A DNA stretch of 23,749 bases from contig JAHHRP010000011.1 of assembly GCA_020025735.1 (NCBI GenBank), positions 1-23,749 on the forward strand. The letters are read 5' to 3'. Below, in pieces: positions 1 to 8,315 of the stretch. The stretch is from Evtepia sp. (GTDB lineage Bacteria; Bacillota; Clostridia; Oscillospirales; Oscillospiraceae). Each line of letters opens with the position of its first letter. The first letter of the stretch is position 1. Below the pieces are notes generated by a model that made no database searches, had not been told where the DNA came from, and saw only the letters and a program-made list of their open reading frames with translations. The position numbers and the translations under genes are program-made.

Positions 1-55
1 ATTGTATTATTTGAAGTAAAATGGGTTTCGCCGAGATTTACAGAGAGGGACTGTT

Positions 56-919
56 ATGGAGTTTATCATCATATCTGGAATGTCTGGGGCGGGGAAGAGT
101 TCTGCTGCTGCCTTTTTAGAGGATTTGGGGTTTTATTGTGTGGATAATATGCCTGTGGCCCTCATTAGCAGTTTTGCCGGGTTGTGCATGGCTGGGGCGG
201 GGACAGGGAAATATAGCCGGGTAGCGCTGGTGACGGATATTCGCGGCGGCCAGACATTTGATGAGCTGTTCCAGGTGCTGGAGGATTTGCGGGAGATGAA
301 CCTGTCCTATCAGCTGCTCTTTATTGAGGCGGCTGATGAGGATATTATCCGCCGGTATAAAGAAACCCGGCACAATCATCCTCTTGCCCGTCAGGGTTAT
401 CCGCTGCCAGTGGCAGTGAAGCTGGAGCGATTGGCGCTGGAACCGGTGCGCCGTCGGGCAGATCACATTTTGAACTCCACGGGGCTGAACCTGTCCAAGT
501 TCCGGGGGGAACTGCTGCGGATGTTTGGTATGGGCTCGCCCAGCGAGACGATGGTTGTGTCCGTCACATCCTTCGGGTTTAAGTATGGGATTCCCATTGA
601 TGCGGATCTGGTCTTTGATGTGCGCTTTCTGCCCAACCCCTATTACATTGCAGAGCTGAAGGAGTGTACTGGTTTAGAGGAAGCGGTACGGTCCTTCCTG
701 TTTGGGTACCGGCAGACCACGGAGTTCCTGCGGCATTTGGAGGAACTGTTTTCCTTTCTGCTTCCCCAATATGTGGAGGAAGGGAAATCCTCTCTGGTCA
801 TTGCCATCGGCTGCACGGGAGGGCATCATCGGTCCGTGGCGATTGCCCATGCAGTGACGGAGGTTCTACGGCAAAAGGGGTATCATGTGGAGGAAAGCCA
901 TCGGGACATCAGCAGGTAA
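56..919 (+). CDS. rapZ: RapZ/YvcJ family nucleotide-binding protein
   Basis: 287 residues, the usual length for the family. The N-terminal P-loop is visible at residues 8-15 (GMSGAGKS), followed by the family blocks VDNMP (29-33), DIR (61-63), SFGFKYG (172-178), DADLVFDVRFLPNPYY (182-197), GCTGGHHRSV (252-261) and a terminal HRD. RapZ binds ATP/GTP. In enterobacteria it is the RNase E adaptor that controls glucosamine-6-phosphate synthase through small RNAs, and in Bacillus YvcJ is a GTPase of less certain role. The C-terminal domain resembles a sugar-phosphate-binding fold. The start ATG is chosen because a GAGAGGGA ribosome binding site lies just upstream at about 43-50 and the protein begins directly on the first beta strand. 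It precedes whiA by 61 bases and is probably co-transcribed with it. The yvcK gene normally found between the two in Firmicutes is absent here. The cytoplasmic regulatory role is inferred from the family. Confidence 0.95.
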   Translation: MEFIIISGMSGAGKSSAAAFLEDLGFYCVDNMPVALISSFAGLCMAGAGTGKYSRVALVTDIRGGQTFDELFQVLEDLREMNLSYQLLFIEAADEDIIRRYKETRHNHPLARQGYPLPVAVKLERLALEPVRRRADHILNSTGLNLSKFRGELLRMFGMGSPSETMVVSVTSFGFKYGIPIDADLVFDVRFLPNPYYIAELKECTGLEEAVRSFLFGYRQTTEFLRHLEELFSFLLPQYVEEGKSSLVIAIGCTGGHHRSVAIAHAVTEVLRQKGYHVEESHRDISR

Positions 920-980
920 AACGGAAAGAGGGTTGTCGGGCAAAGGACTGCCTGCGTGTTGTTGATAAAGGGGGGGTTGG

Positions 981-1883
981 ATGTCCTTTGCAGGGGAAGT
1001 GAAGACAGAACTTTGCCGAGGGAAAGTGGGCCGCAAGTGCTGTGCCCAGGCAGAGGCTTGCGGCGTGCTGTTGTACTGCAACCGATTCTCTCTTGGAGAA
1101 GTGAAGATTGTCACGGAGTCGGCGGCATTTGCTCAGCGGCTGCCGGGGCTGTTTCACAAAGCGTTTGGTCTGGCCTTTGATGAAAAAGGAGATCCGGCGG
1201 GGACAGGGAAACGGATCTTTACCATCACTGACCAGGAAAAACTGGCGCTGTTGTGGGAGATCTGTGCGTTTGATCCCAGCGGACCTGCACACCATATTAA
1301 CTTTGGAATGCTGGAAGAGAGCCATTGTCGGCTGGCCTTTCTTCGGGGGGCGTTCCTGGCGGGAGGCTCAGTGACAGATCCCCAAAAGGGGTATCACCTG
1401 GAACTGGCGACAACGCACCTGCGTGTCAGCCGGGAGATCGACGCCCTCCTGTTGGAGCTGGGCTATGCCCCAAAGGAAGTGGTGCGGAAGGCAAATTACA
1501 TCACCTATTTCAAGCAAAGTGAAGCCATTGAGGATTTCCTGACGGCCATCGGCGCACCGGTGTGTGCCATGGAGCTGATGAACGCCAAGGCGGAAAAGTT
1601 TTTGCGCAATGGGGTCAACCGCCGCGTCAACTGCGAGGCAGCCAACGTGGACAAAACGGTGGACGCGGCATTGGAGCAGCGCCGGGCCATTCAGATTCTC
1701 CGGGAGGACGGGGTGTTGGGGGAGCTTTCCCTCAAACTCCAGGAGGCTGCCCGCCTGCGGGAGGCATATCCTGAATACTCCCTTTCCCAGCTGGCGGCAC
1801 TATGTGACCCGCCAGTGACCAAATCCTCCCTGAGCCATCGGCTGCGGAAACTCATTCAGCTCAGTCGGGATGGGGAGCAGTAA
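981..1883 (+). CDS. whiA: WhiA DNA-binding protein (sporulation/division regulator)
   Basis: 300 residues. The N-terminus MSFAGEVKTEL is characteristic of WhiA. The middle holds the degenerate LAGLIDADG homing-endonuclease-like fold (LRGAFLAGGSVTDP around 121-133). The C-terminus carries the WhiA helix-turn-helix signature (YSLSQLAALCDPPVTKSSLSHRLRKL, about 266-291), with the conserved PPVTKSSLSHRLRKL core. In actinomycetes WhiA activates sporulation-septation genes. In Bacillus it influences chromosome segregation and FtsZ ring assembly. The start ATG is preceded by a GGGGGG-rich Shine-Dalgarno stretch at about 970-976. No terminator separates it from rapZ. Downstream lie about 208 bases with a hairpin before the next gene. 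Assignment is firm; its exact role in this organism is not shown by the sequence. Confidence 0.95.
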   Translation: MSFAGEVKTELCRGKVGRKCCAQAEACGVLLYCNRFSLGEVKIVTESAAFAQRLPGLFHKAFGLAFDEKGDPAGTGKRIFTITDQEKLALLWEICAFDPSGPAHHINFGMLEESHCRLAFLRGAFLAGGSVTDPQKGYHLELATTHLRVSREIDALLLELGYAPKEVVRKANYITYFKQSEAIEDFLTAIGAPVCAMELMNAKAEKFLRNGVNRRVNCEAANVDKTVDAALEQRRAIQILREDGVLGELSLKLQEAARLREAYPEYSLSQLAALCDPPVTKSSLSHRLRKLIQLSRDGEQ

Positions 1884-1933
1884 GGCAGTATTTTGTTCTG
1901 GACTTGAGCAGGCAAGAAATGTGTTTTGGTTAC

Positions 1934-1962
1934 TTGCGTTTTCTTATGCATCAGGGTACACT
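1934..1962 (+). promoter_or_regulatory. Possible sigma-A promoter upstream of the C_GCAxxG gene
   Basis: TTGCGT at 1934-1939 and TACACT at 1957-1962 are separated by 17 bases; an overlapping TATAAC occurs at 1962-1967. Matches to consensus are partial, so this is a weak prediction. If used, it would give a leader of about 120 bases containing the hairpin at 1993-2039. Confidence 0.35.
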
Positions 1963-1992
1963 ATAACATCCAGATGACGGCGTGACTGAGAG

Positions 1993-2039
1993 AAGGTACT
2001 CAGGGGGATCAGATGCGTCTGGTCTCCCTTTTGTACCTT
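1993..2039 (+). promoter_or_regulatory. Long leader hairpin (terminator or regulatory RNA structure)
   Basis: An outer stem AAGGTAC (1993-1999) pairs with GTACCTT (2033-2039). An inner stem of 12 pairs runs from 2002-2013 to 2018-2029 with a TGCG loop and two G-T wobbles. The two stems are separated by a small asymmetric internal loop. The structure is followed by only a short T run (CCTTTTCC), so it is not a textbook intrinsic terminator. It could end whiA transcription inefficiently or be a leader element of the downstream gene, whose ribosome binding site lies about 40 bases further on. I could not match it to a known riboswitch class by eye. Confidence 0.6.
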
Positions 2040-2091
2040 TTCCATCCGCGAAAACACAGCGTAAGCACGGGACAAAAAAGGAGACCTTACT

Positions 2092-2535
2092 ATGATGAAT
2101 CGGTTTGAAAAAGCAGCAGAGTATCACCACAAGGGATTTAATTGCTGTCAGGCTATTTTGGCCTCGTATATGGACCTGACGGGTCTGACAGAGCAGGCAA
2201 GCTTTGATATGGGGGGCGGTTTTGGCGCCGGCGCACAGACAGGAGAGCTGTGTGGTGCCATTACAGGTGCTGTGATGACCCTGGGGCTGCTTACCCCGGT
2301 AGATCGTGATGACCCTGTGGGGAGCAAGAGACGCACGGGGGCACTGGCCAAGGAATTCCAAAAGCGGTTTCGGGAGCGCTTTGGTGAGCTGCGCTGTCGT
2401 CCGCTGCTGAAGAGTGCGATTCAGGCCAGTGACGAGACACCGGTTGCCCGTGACATGGGGCTGACCAACCGCTGTGACATTCTTATTATCACGGCCATGG
2501 AAATCATTGAAGAGATGCGCAGCGAGCAGGCTTGA
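2092..2535 (+). CDS. C_GCAxxG_C_C family protein (putative redox protein)
   Basis: 147 residues, the usual size for this cysteine-rich family (TIGR01909-like). Visible hallmarks are Cys18-Cys19 (FNCCQA), a glycine-rich GGGFGAGA at 41-48, the central CGAITG at 54-59, and spaced Cys102 and Cys128, giving the C...CGAxxG...C...C pattern. Members are common in anaerobes and are thought to be redox-active or metal-binding, but no reaction is firmly established. The start ATG at 2092 is preceded by AAAGGAGA; a second ATG follows immediately, so the start could shift by one codon. No signal peptide is seen, so it is probably cytoplasmic. It sits alone behind its own leader hairpin between whiA and dnaE, 91 bases ahead of dnaE. 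The placement gives no clear functional clue. Confidence 0.88.
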   Translation: MMNRFEKAAEYHHKGFNCCQAILASYMDLTGLTEQASFDMGGGFGAGAQTGELCGAITGAVMTLGLLTPVDRDDPVGSKRRTGALAKEFQKRFRERFGELRCRPLLKSAIQASDETPVARDMGLTNRCDILIITAMEIIEEMRSEQA

Positions 2536-2626
2536 CGCACTGCCTGCTGGGCTGGAATGGGAGAAAACGGGCTGGTTCAAAACGGCGCAGTGCTGATTTG
2601 TCTGTCTGCGGGAAGGATGGTGTGTG

Positions 2627-5600
2627 ATGGCTTTTGTGCATTTGCATGTACACTCAGAGTATAGTTTGCTGGATGGCGCCTGTCGGATTCCTGGGCTGGT
2701 GGCCCGGGCGAAGGAACTGGGGCAGACGGCGGTGGCGGTTACAGACCATGGAGTAATGTATGGTGCGGTGGATTTCTACCGGGCGGCTAAGGCAGAGGGG
2801 ATCAAACCCATCATTGGCTGCGAGGTCTATGTGGCCCCCCGCACCCGTTTTGATCGGGTCCATGAGCTGGATGACCACCCGTATCACCTGGTCTTACTGT
2901 GCCGGAACGAGCAGGGGTACCGGAATCTTTCTGCGCTGGTCAGCCGGGGCTTTACGGAAGGGTTTTATGGAAAACCCCGGATAGACTGGGCGCTGTTGGA
3001 GCGTTACCATGAGGGCCTTATCGCCCTGTCGGCCTGTTTGGCAGGGCAGCTGCCGCGGCTTCTGCTGGCCGGGGATACGAAGGGAGCCAAGGAGCACGCC
3101 CTAAAAATGCGGGACCTTTTTGGGCCGGATAGTTATTATCTGGAGATTCAGGACCATGGCATCCCCCAGCAAAAGCAGGTGATTCAGGGGCTGATCAAGC
3201 TGCATCAGGAGACAGGCATCCCTCTGGTGGCCACCAATGATGCCCACTATCTGACCCGGCAGGACGCAATGCTCCAAGATGTCCTCATGTGTATTCAGAT
3301 GGGCAGGACCGTGGAGGACCCTGGCCGGATGCGGTTTGAGACCCCGGAATTCTATCTCAAGTCTGAGGAAGAGATGGCGGCCCTCTTTCCCCACTGGCCT
3401 GAGGCGTTGGAGAACACAGCCAAGATCGCCGAGGCGTGCAATGTAGACTTTCAGTTTGGGGTCTACCATTTGCCTGAATTCAAGCTCCCTGCGGGTTACA
3501 CCGATGGCGATGCCTATTTTGAGACCCTTTGCCGTGCGGGATTTGCTCGGCGCTATCCCCAGGGGAGTGCCGAGTACGAAAAGCAGTTGGAGTATGAGAT
3601 GGCCATGATTCGCCGGATGGGTTTCGTGGAGTATTTCCTCATTGTGTCCGATTTCATTGGCTACGCCAAGTCCCATGATATTCCTGTTGGGCCGGGGCGC
3701 GGCTCTGCTGCCGGGTCCATGGTGGCCTACTGCCTGGACATCACCGATGTGGACCCCATGAAATACTCCCTCTATTTCGAGCGGTTCCTGAACCCTGAGC
3801 GGGTGTCGATGCCAGATATTGATGTGGACTTCTGTTACCGCCGCCGGGGAGAGGTCATCGACTATGTCAATCGCAAATATGGGTCTGACCATGTGGCGCA
3901 GATCGTGACCTTTGGGACCATGGCAGCAAAGGGTGCCATCCGGGACGTGGGCCGGGCGCTGAATGTCCCCTATGCGAAGGTAGATGCCATTGCAAAGCAG
4001 GTGCCCAACGCCCTGCACATGACACTGGAAACGGCGCTTTCGACCTCAAAGCCTTTGCGGGATATGTATGAGAGTGATCCGGTGGTGCAGAAAATCATCG
4101 ACACAGCCAAGGGGTTGGAGGGGATGCCCCGTCACGCCTCTACCCACGCGGCGGGGGTGGTCATCACCCGAAACCCTGTGGACACCTATGTGCCGCTGGC
4201 GAAAAACGATGAGGCAGTGGTCACCCAGTATCCCATGACCACCTTGGAGGAGCTGGGCCTGTTAAAAATGGACTTTCTGGCGCTGCGGAACCTGACGGTG
4301 CTGGATGATGCAGTGCAAATGGTCCGGGCCGATCTCCCAGGGTTTTCCTTGCAAGAGATCCCAGATGATGACCCAGAGACATTCCAGATGCTTTCTGAGG
4401 GCCGCACCTGCGGGGTCTTTCAGATGGAGTCCGGGGGGATGACCGGCGTGTGTGTGGGCCTGAAGCCCAAAGACATTGAGGACATCACTGCCATCATTGC
4501 CCTCTATCGGCCTGGCCCCATGGAATCCATTCCCCGGTTTATCGCGGCCAAGCACAATCCCGACAGTGTCACCTATAAGGACCCTTCTCTGGAACCGATC
4601 CTTTCCAATACCTACGGCTGTATCGTCTATCAGGAGCAGGTCATTGAGATTTTTCGCCGGCTGGCAGGCTATTCTCTGGGACAGGCCGATATGGTGCGCC
4701 GAGCGATGTCCAAGAAAAAGCGGAAGGATATCCAGCGGGAGCGGGAGGCATTCCTCCACGGAGATCCAGAGAGAAACATCACCGGCTGTGCTGCAAACGG
4801 CATCCCTCAGGCGGTGGCAGAGAGCATTTATGATGAGATTACAGATTTTGCCAACTATGCGTTCAACAAAGCCCATGCGGTTTGCTATGCGATCGTGGCC
4901 TATCAGACGGCCTGGTTCAAGTGCCACTACCCTCGGCAGTATATGGCGGCCTTGCTGACCTCGGTTCTGGACTCCCAGGACAAGATTGCCGAGTACATTA
5001 CCGAGTGTCGGAACATGGGCATCCGCTTGCTCCCCCCGGACATCAATCAGTCTGGCCCTCATTTTACCGTGGACGGAGCGGACATCCGGTTTGGGCTGGC
5101 GGCCCTGAAAGGCGTGGGGCGGGGCTTTACCAATCAGGTCTTGGCGCAGCGGCAGAGCGGCGGACCATTCACCTCATTTTCGGATTTCTGCCAGCGCCTT
5201 ATGGATGAGGACCTGAACAAGCGTGTGCTGGAAAGCCTCATCCGCGCTGGAGCCTTTGATGCCATGGGGGTACGCCGCTCCCAGCTGCTGGATGCCTATG
5301 AGCAGCTGCTGGACAGTTTGGCGCGGAACCGCCGCAAAAATCTGGAAGGACAGTTTGATTTGTTTTCTCAGGGACAGGAAAAGCCTGAGCCGGTGGAGTT
5401 GGTCCTGCGGGACATCCCTGAGTTTACACCTCAGGAGCGCATGGCCATGGAAAAAGAGATTACAGGATTGTATCTCTCTGGGCACCCTATGGATGCCTAC
5501 CGGGAGCTGGCCCGCAGTCAGGGGGCGGTACCCATTGGCGGGCTGGTGGAGGATTTTGCTCAGATGGACGGCCCACAGCACTTTCAGGATGGTCAGCAGA

Positions 5601-6100
5601 TCACAGTGGCTGGGGTGGTTTCTGCGTCTAAGACGAAGACCACGAAGAACAACTCTCTCATGGCCTATGTGACGCTGGAGGATGACACCGGCACACTGGA
5701 ACTTATGGTATTCTCCCGGGTGCTGGAGGAGAGTGGCAGCTATTTGCAAGTGAACATGCCGATCTTGGTACGAGGTCGTCTGTCTGTTCGGGACGAAAAG
5801 GCACCGCAGCTGTTGTGCGATCAGGTGACACCTTTGAACCAGTTGCCCCAGGCGCAGGATGGACCGGGGAGAGGGAAGCAGACACCTGTGTCTGGCAAAC
5901 TCTATCTGCGGTTTGCCCAGAGCGAAGATCCCCGGTTCCAGCGGGTGCGGGATTTGTTTGTGCTCTTCCCTGGCGAACAGGCAGCAGTACTCTATCTGGC
6001 CGATTCTGGCCGCCGTTTGGGGGCACGGTGTCAGCTGCACCCTGCGCTGCTTCAGGAGCTGCGGGAACTGCTGGGAGAGGAAAATGTGGTGGTCCGTTGA
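2627..6100 (+). CDS. dnaE: DNA polymerase III subunit alpha, DnaE type
   Basis: About 1157 residues, typical of DnaE1. The PHP domain opens the protein with His residues in HLHVHSEYS (5-13). The polymerase palm contains GPGRGSAAGS (about 355-364) and the catalytic aspartates in PDIDVDF (396-402). A third candidate acidic residue lies in KMDFLALRN near 549. Downstream are the fingers, the helix-hairpin-helix region, a probable beta-clamp motif QFDLF near 909, and an OB-fold (ITVAGVVSASKTKTTKN onward, about 990-1065). No DnaQ-like proofreading insert is present, which separates it from PolC. It synthesises DNA at the replication fork in the cytoplasm; in low-GC Firmicutes it usually works beside PolC. 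ATG 2627 is chosen over the GTG at 2624 because GGAAGGA at 2611-2617 is then nine bases upstream and the protein starts at the usual MAFVHLHVHS. Confidence 0.97.
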   Translation: MAFVHLHVHSEYSLLDGACRIPGLVARAKELGQTAVAVTDHGVMYGAVDFYRAAKAEGIKPIIGCEVYVAPRTRFDRVHELDDHPYHLVLLCRNEQGYRNLSALVSRGFTEGFYGKPRIDWALLERYHEGLIALSACLAGQLPRLLLAGDTKGAKEHALKMRDLFGPDSYYLEIQDHGIPQQKQVIQGLIKLHQETGIPLVATNDAHYLTRQDAMLQDVLMCIQMGRTVEDPGRMRFETPEFYLKSEEEMAALFPHWPEALENTAKIAEACNVDFQFGVYHLPEFKLPAGYTDGDAYFETLCRAGFARRYPQGSAEYEKQLEYEMAMIRRMGFVEYFLIVSDFIGYAKSHDIPVGPGRGSAAGSMVAYCLDITDVDPMKYSLYFERFLNPERVSMPDIDVDFCYRRRGEVIDYVNRKYGSDHVAQIVTFGTMAAKGAIRDVGRALNVPYAKVDAIAKQVPNALHMTLETALSTSKPLRDMYESDPVVQKIIDTAKGLEGMPRHASTHAAGVVITRNPVDTYVPLAKNDEAVVTQYPMTTLEELGLLKMDFLALRNLTVLDDAVQMVRADLPGFSLQEIPDDDPETFQMLSEGRTCGVFQMESGGMTGVCVGLKPKDIEDITAIIALYRPGPMESIPRFIAAKHNPDSVTYKDPSLEPILSNTYGCIVYQEQVIEIFRRLAGYSLGQADMVRRAMSKKKRKDIQREREAFLHGDPERNITGCAANGIPQAVAESIYDEITDFANYAFNKAHAVCYAIVAYQTAWFKCHYPRQYMAALLTSVLDSQDKIAEYITECRNMGIRLLPPDINQSGPHFTVDGADIRFGLAALKGVGRGFTNQVLAQRQSGGPFTSFSDFCQRLMDEDLNKRVLESLIRAGAFDAMGVRRSQLLDAYEQLLDSLARNRRKNLEGQFDLFSQGQEKPEPVELVLRDIPEFTPQERMAMEKEITGLYLSGHPMDAYRELARSQGAVPIGGLVEDFAQMDGPQHFQDGQQITVAGVVSASKTKTTKNNSLMAYVTLEDDTGTLELMVFSRVLEESGSYLQVNMPILVRGRLSVRDEKAPQLLCDQVTPLNQLPQAQDGPGRGKQTPVSGKLYLRFAQSEDPRFQRVRDLFVLFPGEQAAVLYLADSGRRLGARCQLHPALLQELRELLGEENVVVR

Positions 6101-6128
6101 AGACCCCATCTAGAAAGAAAGGCTTACT

Positions 6129-7679
6129 ATGAAACGCGTGCAGAAACGAGTGCAGCAGAAGGTGCACAGCGCCTTCACCCCGCGCCGTCAGCGGATGTTC
6201 CTGATTGCGTTAAGCATCCTGCTGCAATTTGGGCTTTATGTTGTGCTGCTGCTTTACTCTTCTCAATACTTTGTCTATTTCTATTGGCTGTTTTTGGGGA
6301 TCAGTCTGGTGGTGACGCTGTTTATTTCCACTCGCAAGTCTAAGCTGGCCTATAAAATGGCTTGGATTATCCCCATTCTATTGGTCCCGCTGATTGGGGG
6401 CGTGATGTTTATTATCCTGGGTGGTGCCCGTAAACCCAGCTATCATCGGGCAGAAACCCAACGGACGTTGAAGCATGCGCTTTCCCACACGCTGGATACG
6501 ACCGATTTGCTGCCCTATGGACCGGATGCCCTTCAGCAGGCGTGGTATCTTGGCCACGCCGCTCTGTGTCCGGCCTATACCAACACAGAGACAGCCTATT
6601 TTCCTACGGGAGCGGCCTTTTTCCCAACCTTTTTGGAAGAGTTAGAAAAGGCCGAGAATTATATTTTTTTGGAGTATTTTATCATTTCCGAGGGCAGTAT
6701 GTGGTCTGAGATCGTGGATGTGTTGACCCGAAAGGCTGCCCAGGGGGTGGATGTACGGGTGATCTACGATGGTGTGGGGTCAGCCACCACACTGCCGGCG
6801 GACTATCCTGACCAACTCCATCAGCGGGGGATTCTCTGCCGGGTTTTTCAGCCGTTTCTGCCGGTGCTTTCGATCCACCAGAACAACCGGGATCACCGTA
6901 AACTGTGTGTCATTGATGGCGTGACAGGGTTTGTCAGTGGTCTGAATCTAGCCGATGAGTATCTGGATCGGAAAGAGCGGTTTGGCTACTGGAAGGACAA
7001 CGCTCTGCTTCTGCGGGGGGAGGCGGTGTGGAGCCTAACCGTCTTTTTTCTGACGATGTGGGACCATCAGAATCCTCGGGCAGAGTTTCGTGCATTTCGG
7101 CCCAAAACCATACCGCCTCTGAAGGAAGCAGAAGGGATTGTTGTGCCTTATGCTGACACGCCCAATCCTGCGGACACTGTCTGTGCTGACCTCCACCTGC
7201 AAATGATTAGTAAGGCAAAACGCTACCTTTATCTGACAACACCTTATCTGGCCATTGATGAAACCATCACGTCTGCGCTTTGTATTGCGGCCCGTTCCGG
7301 GGTAGATGTGCGGATCATGACCCCGCATATTCCAGATAAGAAGGTGGTCTTTGCGGTCACGCAGTCCAATTATCCCATCCTGCTGGAGGCGGGAGTACGG
7401 ATCTACGAGTTCACCCCTGGATTTCTCCACAGCAAGACGGTGGTGGCCGATGATCTTTATGCCTCTGTGGGCAGCTGCAACCTGGACTACCGCAGCTTTT
7501 ATCTGCAATTTGAAAATGGCGTGTGGCTATGCGGTACTCCGACAGTGTCGGCAGTGCGGGATGATTTTCTCCAGACTATGGAAGTCTGTCAGGAGATCCA
7601 TCTCAGTGACTGCCAGAGATTGTCCCCGTTCTCTCGGCTGCTCCGATTGATTTATCGTTTCTTTTCCCCTCTGTTTTGA
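6129..7679 (+). CDS. cls: Cardiolipin synthase (phospholipase D superfamily)
   Basis: 516 residues. Three hydrophobic stretches near the N-terminus (about 22-43, 47-66 and 76-98) anchor it in the membrane after a basic leader. Two HKD motifs of the phospholipase D superfamily are present: H256-R-K258 with D263 (HRKLCVID) and H434-S-K436 with D441 (HSKTVVAD). The layout of membrane anchor followed by two PLD domains is that of bacterial ClsA-type enzymes, which condense two phosphatidylglycerols into cardiolipin and glycerol at the inner face of the membrane. The start ATG follows AAAGAAAGG at 6114-6122. It begins only 28 bases after dnaE stops, so it is probably co-transcribed with dnaE, and the unit ends at the strong terminator at 7692-7734. 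The pathway link to dnaE is not evident. Confidence 0.93.
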   Translation: MKRVQKRVQQKVHSAFTPRRQRMFLIALSILLQFGLYVVLLLYSSQYFVYFYWLFLGISLVVTLFISTRKSKLAYKMAWIIPILLVPLIGGVMFIILGGARKPSYHRAETQRTLKHALSHTLDTTDLLPYGPDALQQAWYLGHAALCPAYTNTETAYFPTGAAFFPTFLEELEKAENYIFLEYFIISEGSMWSEIVDVLTRKAAQGVDVRVIYDGVGSATTLPADYPDQLHQRGILCRVFQPFLPVLSIHQNNRDHRKLCVIDGVTGFVSGLNLADEYLDRKERFGYWKDNALLLRGEAVWSLTVFFLTMWDHQNPRAEFRAFRPKTIPPLKEAEGIVVPYADTPNPADTVCADLHLQMISKAKRYLYLTTPYLAIDETITSALCIAARSGVDVRIMTPHIPDKKVVFAVTQSNYPILLEAGVRIYEFTPGFLHSKTVVADDLYASVGSCNLDYRSFYLQFENGVWLCGTPTVSAVRDDFLQTMEVCQEIHLSDCQRLSPFSRLLRLIYRFFSPLF

Positions 7680-7691
7680 GGTTGCCCTGGG

Positions 7692-7734
7692 AAAAAGAAG
7701 GAGATCCCCTGTCGTTGGGGATCTCCTTCTTTTT
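7692..7734. terminator. Bidirectional intrinsic terminator
   Basis: A perfect 18-bp inverted repeat (7692-7709 with 7717-7734) has a 7-base loop and begins with A5 and ends with T5, so it reads as a terminator on both strands. It sits between the converging ends of the cardiolipin synthase gene (+) and the DUF4364 gene (-). Confidence 0.93.
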
Positions 7735-7790
7735 AAGCTTGTTAATAATAGTATGTTGTGCTTCGGGCTGAAAAAGCAGATTGAGACGCC

Positions 7791-8315
7791 CTATTCGGCA
7801 TCAAGCAAAACCTGCAAGATGCTCTCGTAGAGTTTTTCCGGGTGAGCGCGAAACTTTTCTGCCAGCTGGTTGGCTTGTGCCTCAGAGACGGTGAGCATGT
7901 CCAAGGTCATGATATTGCCTTTGTCATCGTCTAGGATTAACCGCAGCGTTACGCCGTTATCCTCCCTGGGCAGCAGTTCTGTGCGGACCTGAGAATCTCG
8001 GCGCAGGGCGCTGTTGACCCGTGCCAAGTTTCGGTCACATTTCTGCCGCACGGAAAAGGCAAGGCTGCTCTCGCAGACCGTTCCGTTGCGGCGGCCTTTT
8101 TCGGTAATTGTGTATCGGTTGTCCTCCTGCCGCAGGTGGCCGGTCTGTACCAGTTCGGCCACGGACTCAGCAAAGTCAAAGTACTCCACGCCATCGTCGC
8201 AGAAGGTGAGGTCTGCCAGAGTGGTGAAGTCTACCGGTGCAGCGACCCGGCTCATGAGATACAGGATAAGGAATTTGATGTCCAGTTTATCGTGGATGAA
8301 TCCTGCGCGGTTCAT
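7791..8315 (-). CDS. DUF4364 family winged-helix protein
   Basis: 174 residues from the ATG whose complement ends at 8315, preceded on the minus strand by AAGGAGGG six bases away. The N-terminus MNRAGFIHDKLDIKFLILYLMSRV is typical of the clostridial DUF4364 family. The first 75 or so residues resemble a winged helix (helix, helix, then RYTITEKGR as the wing region with a TITEKG turn seen in MarR/PadR-like folds). The rest is mixed alpha/beta (VTLRLILDDDKGNIMTLDMLTVSEAQA). The family is a presumed transcription regulator of unknown target, so the DNA-binding role is inference. It overlaps the end of the upstream minus-strand gene by 29 bases, suggesting translational coupling. It ends at the shared terminator with the cardiolipin synthase gene. 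Confidence 0.88.
   Translation of the reverse strand: MNRAGFIHDKLDIKFLILYLMSRVAAPVDFTTLADLTFCDDGVEYFDFAESVAELVQTGHLRQEDNRYTITEKGRRNGTVCESSLAFSVRQKCDRNLARVNSALRRDSQVRTELLPREDNGVTLRLILDDDKGNIMTLDMLTVSEAQANQLAEKFRAHPEKLYESILQVLLDAE

Noticed and set aside
3101..4018. 305-residue open reading frame antisense to dnaE
   Set aside because: Overlaps the conserved catalytic region of dnaE and shows no ribosome binding site or domain.
5174..6109. 311-residue open reading frame antisense to the end of dnaE
   Set aside because: Shadow of dnaE; composition His/Gln/Arg-rich and without motifs.
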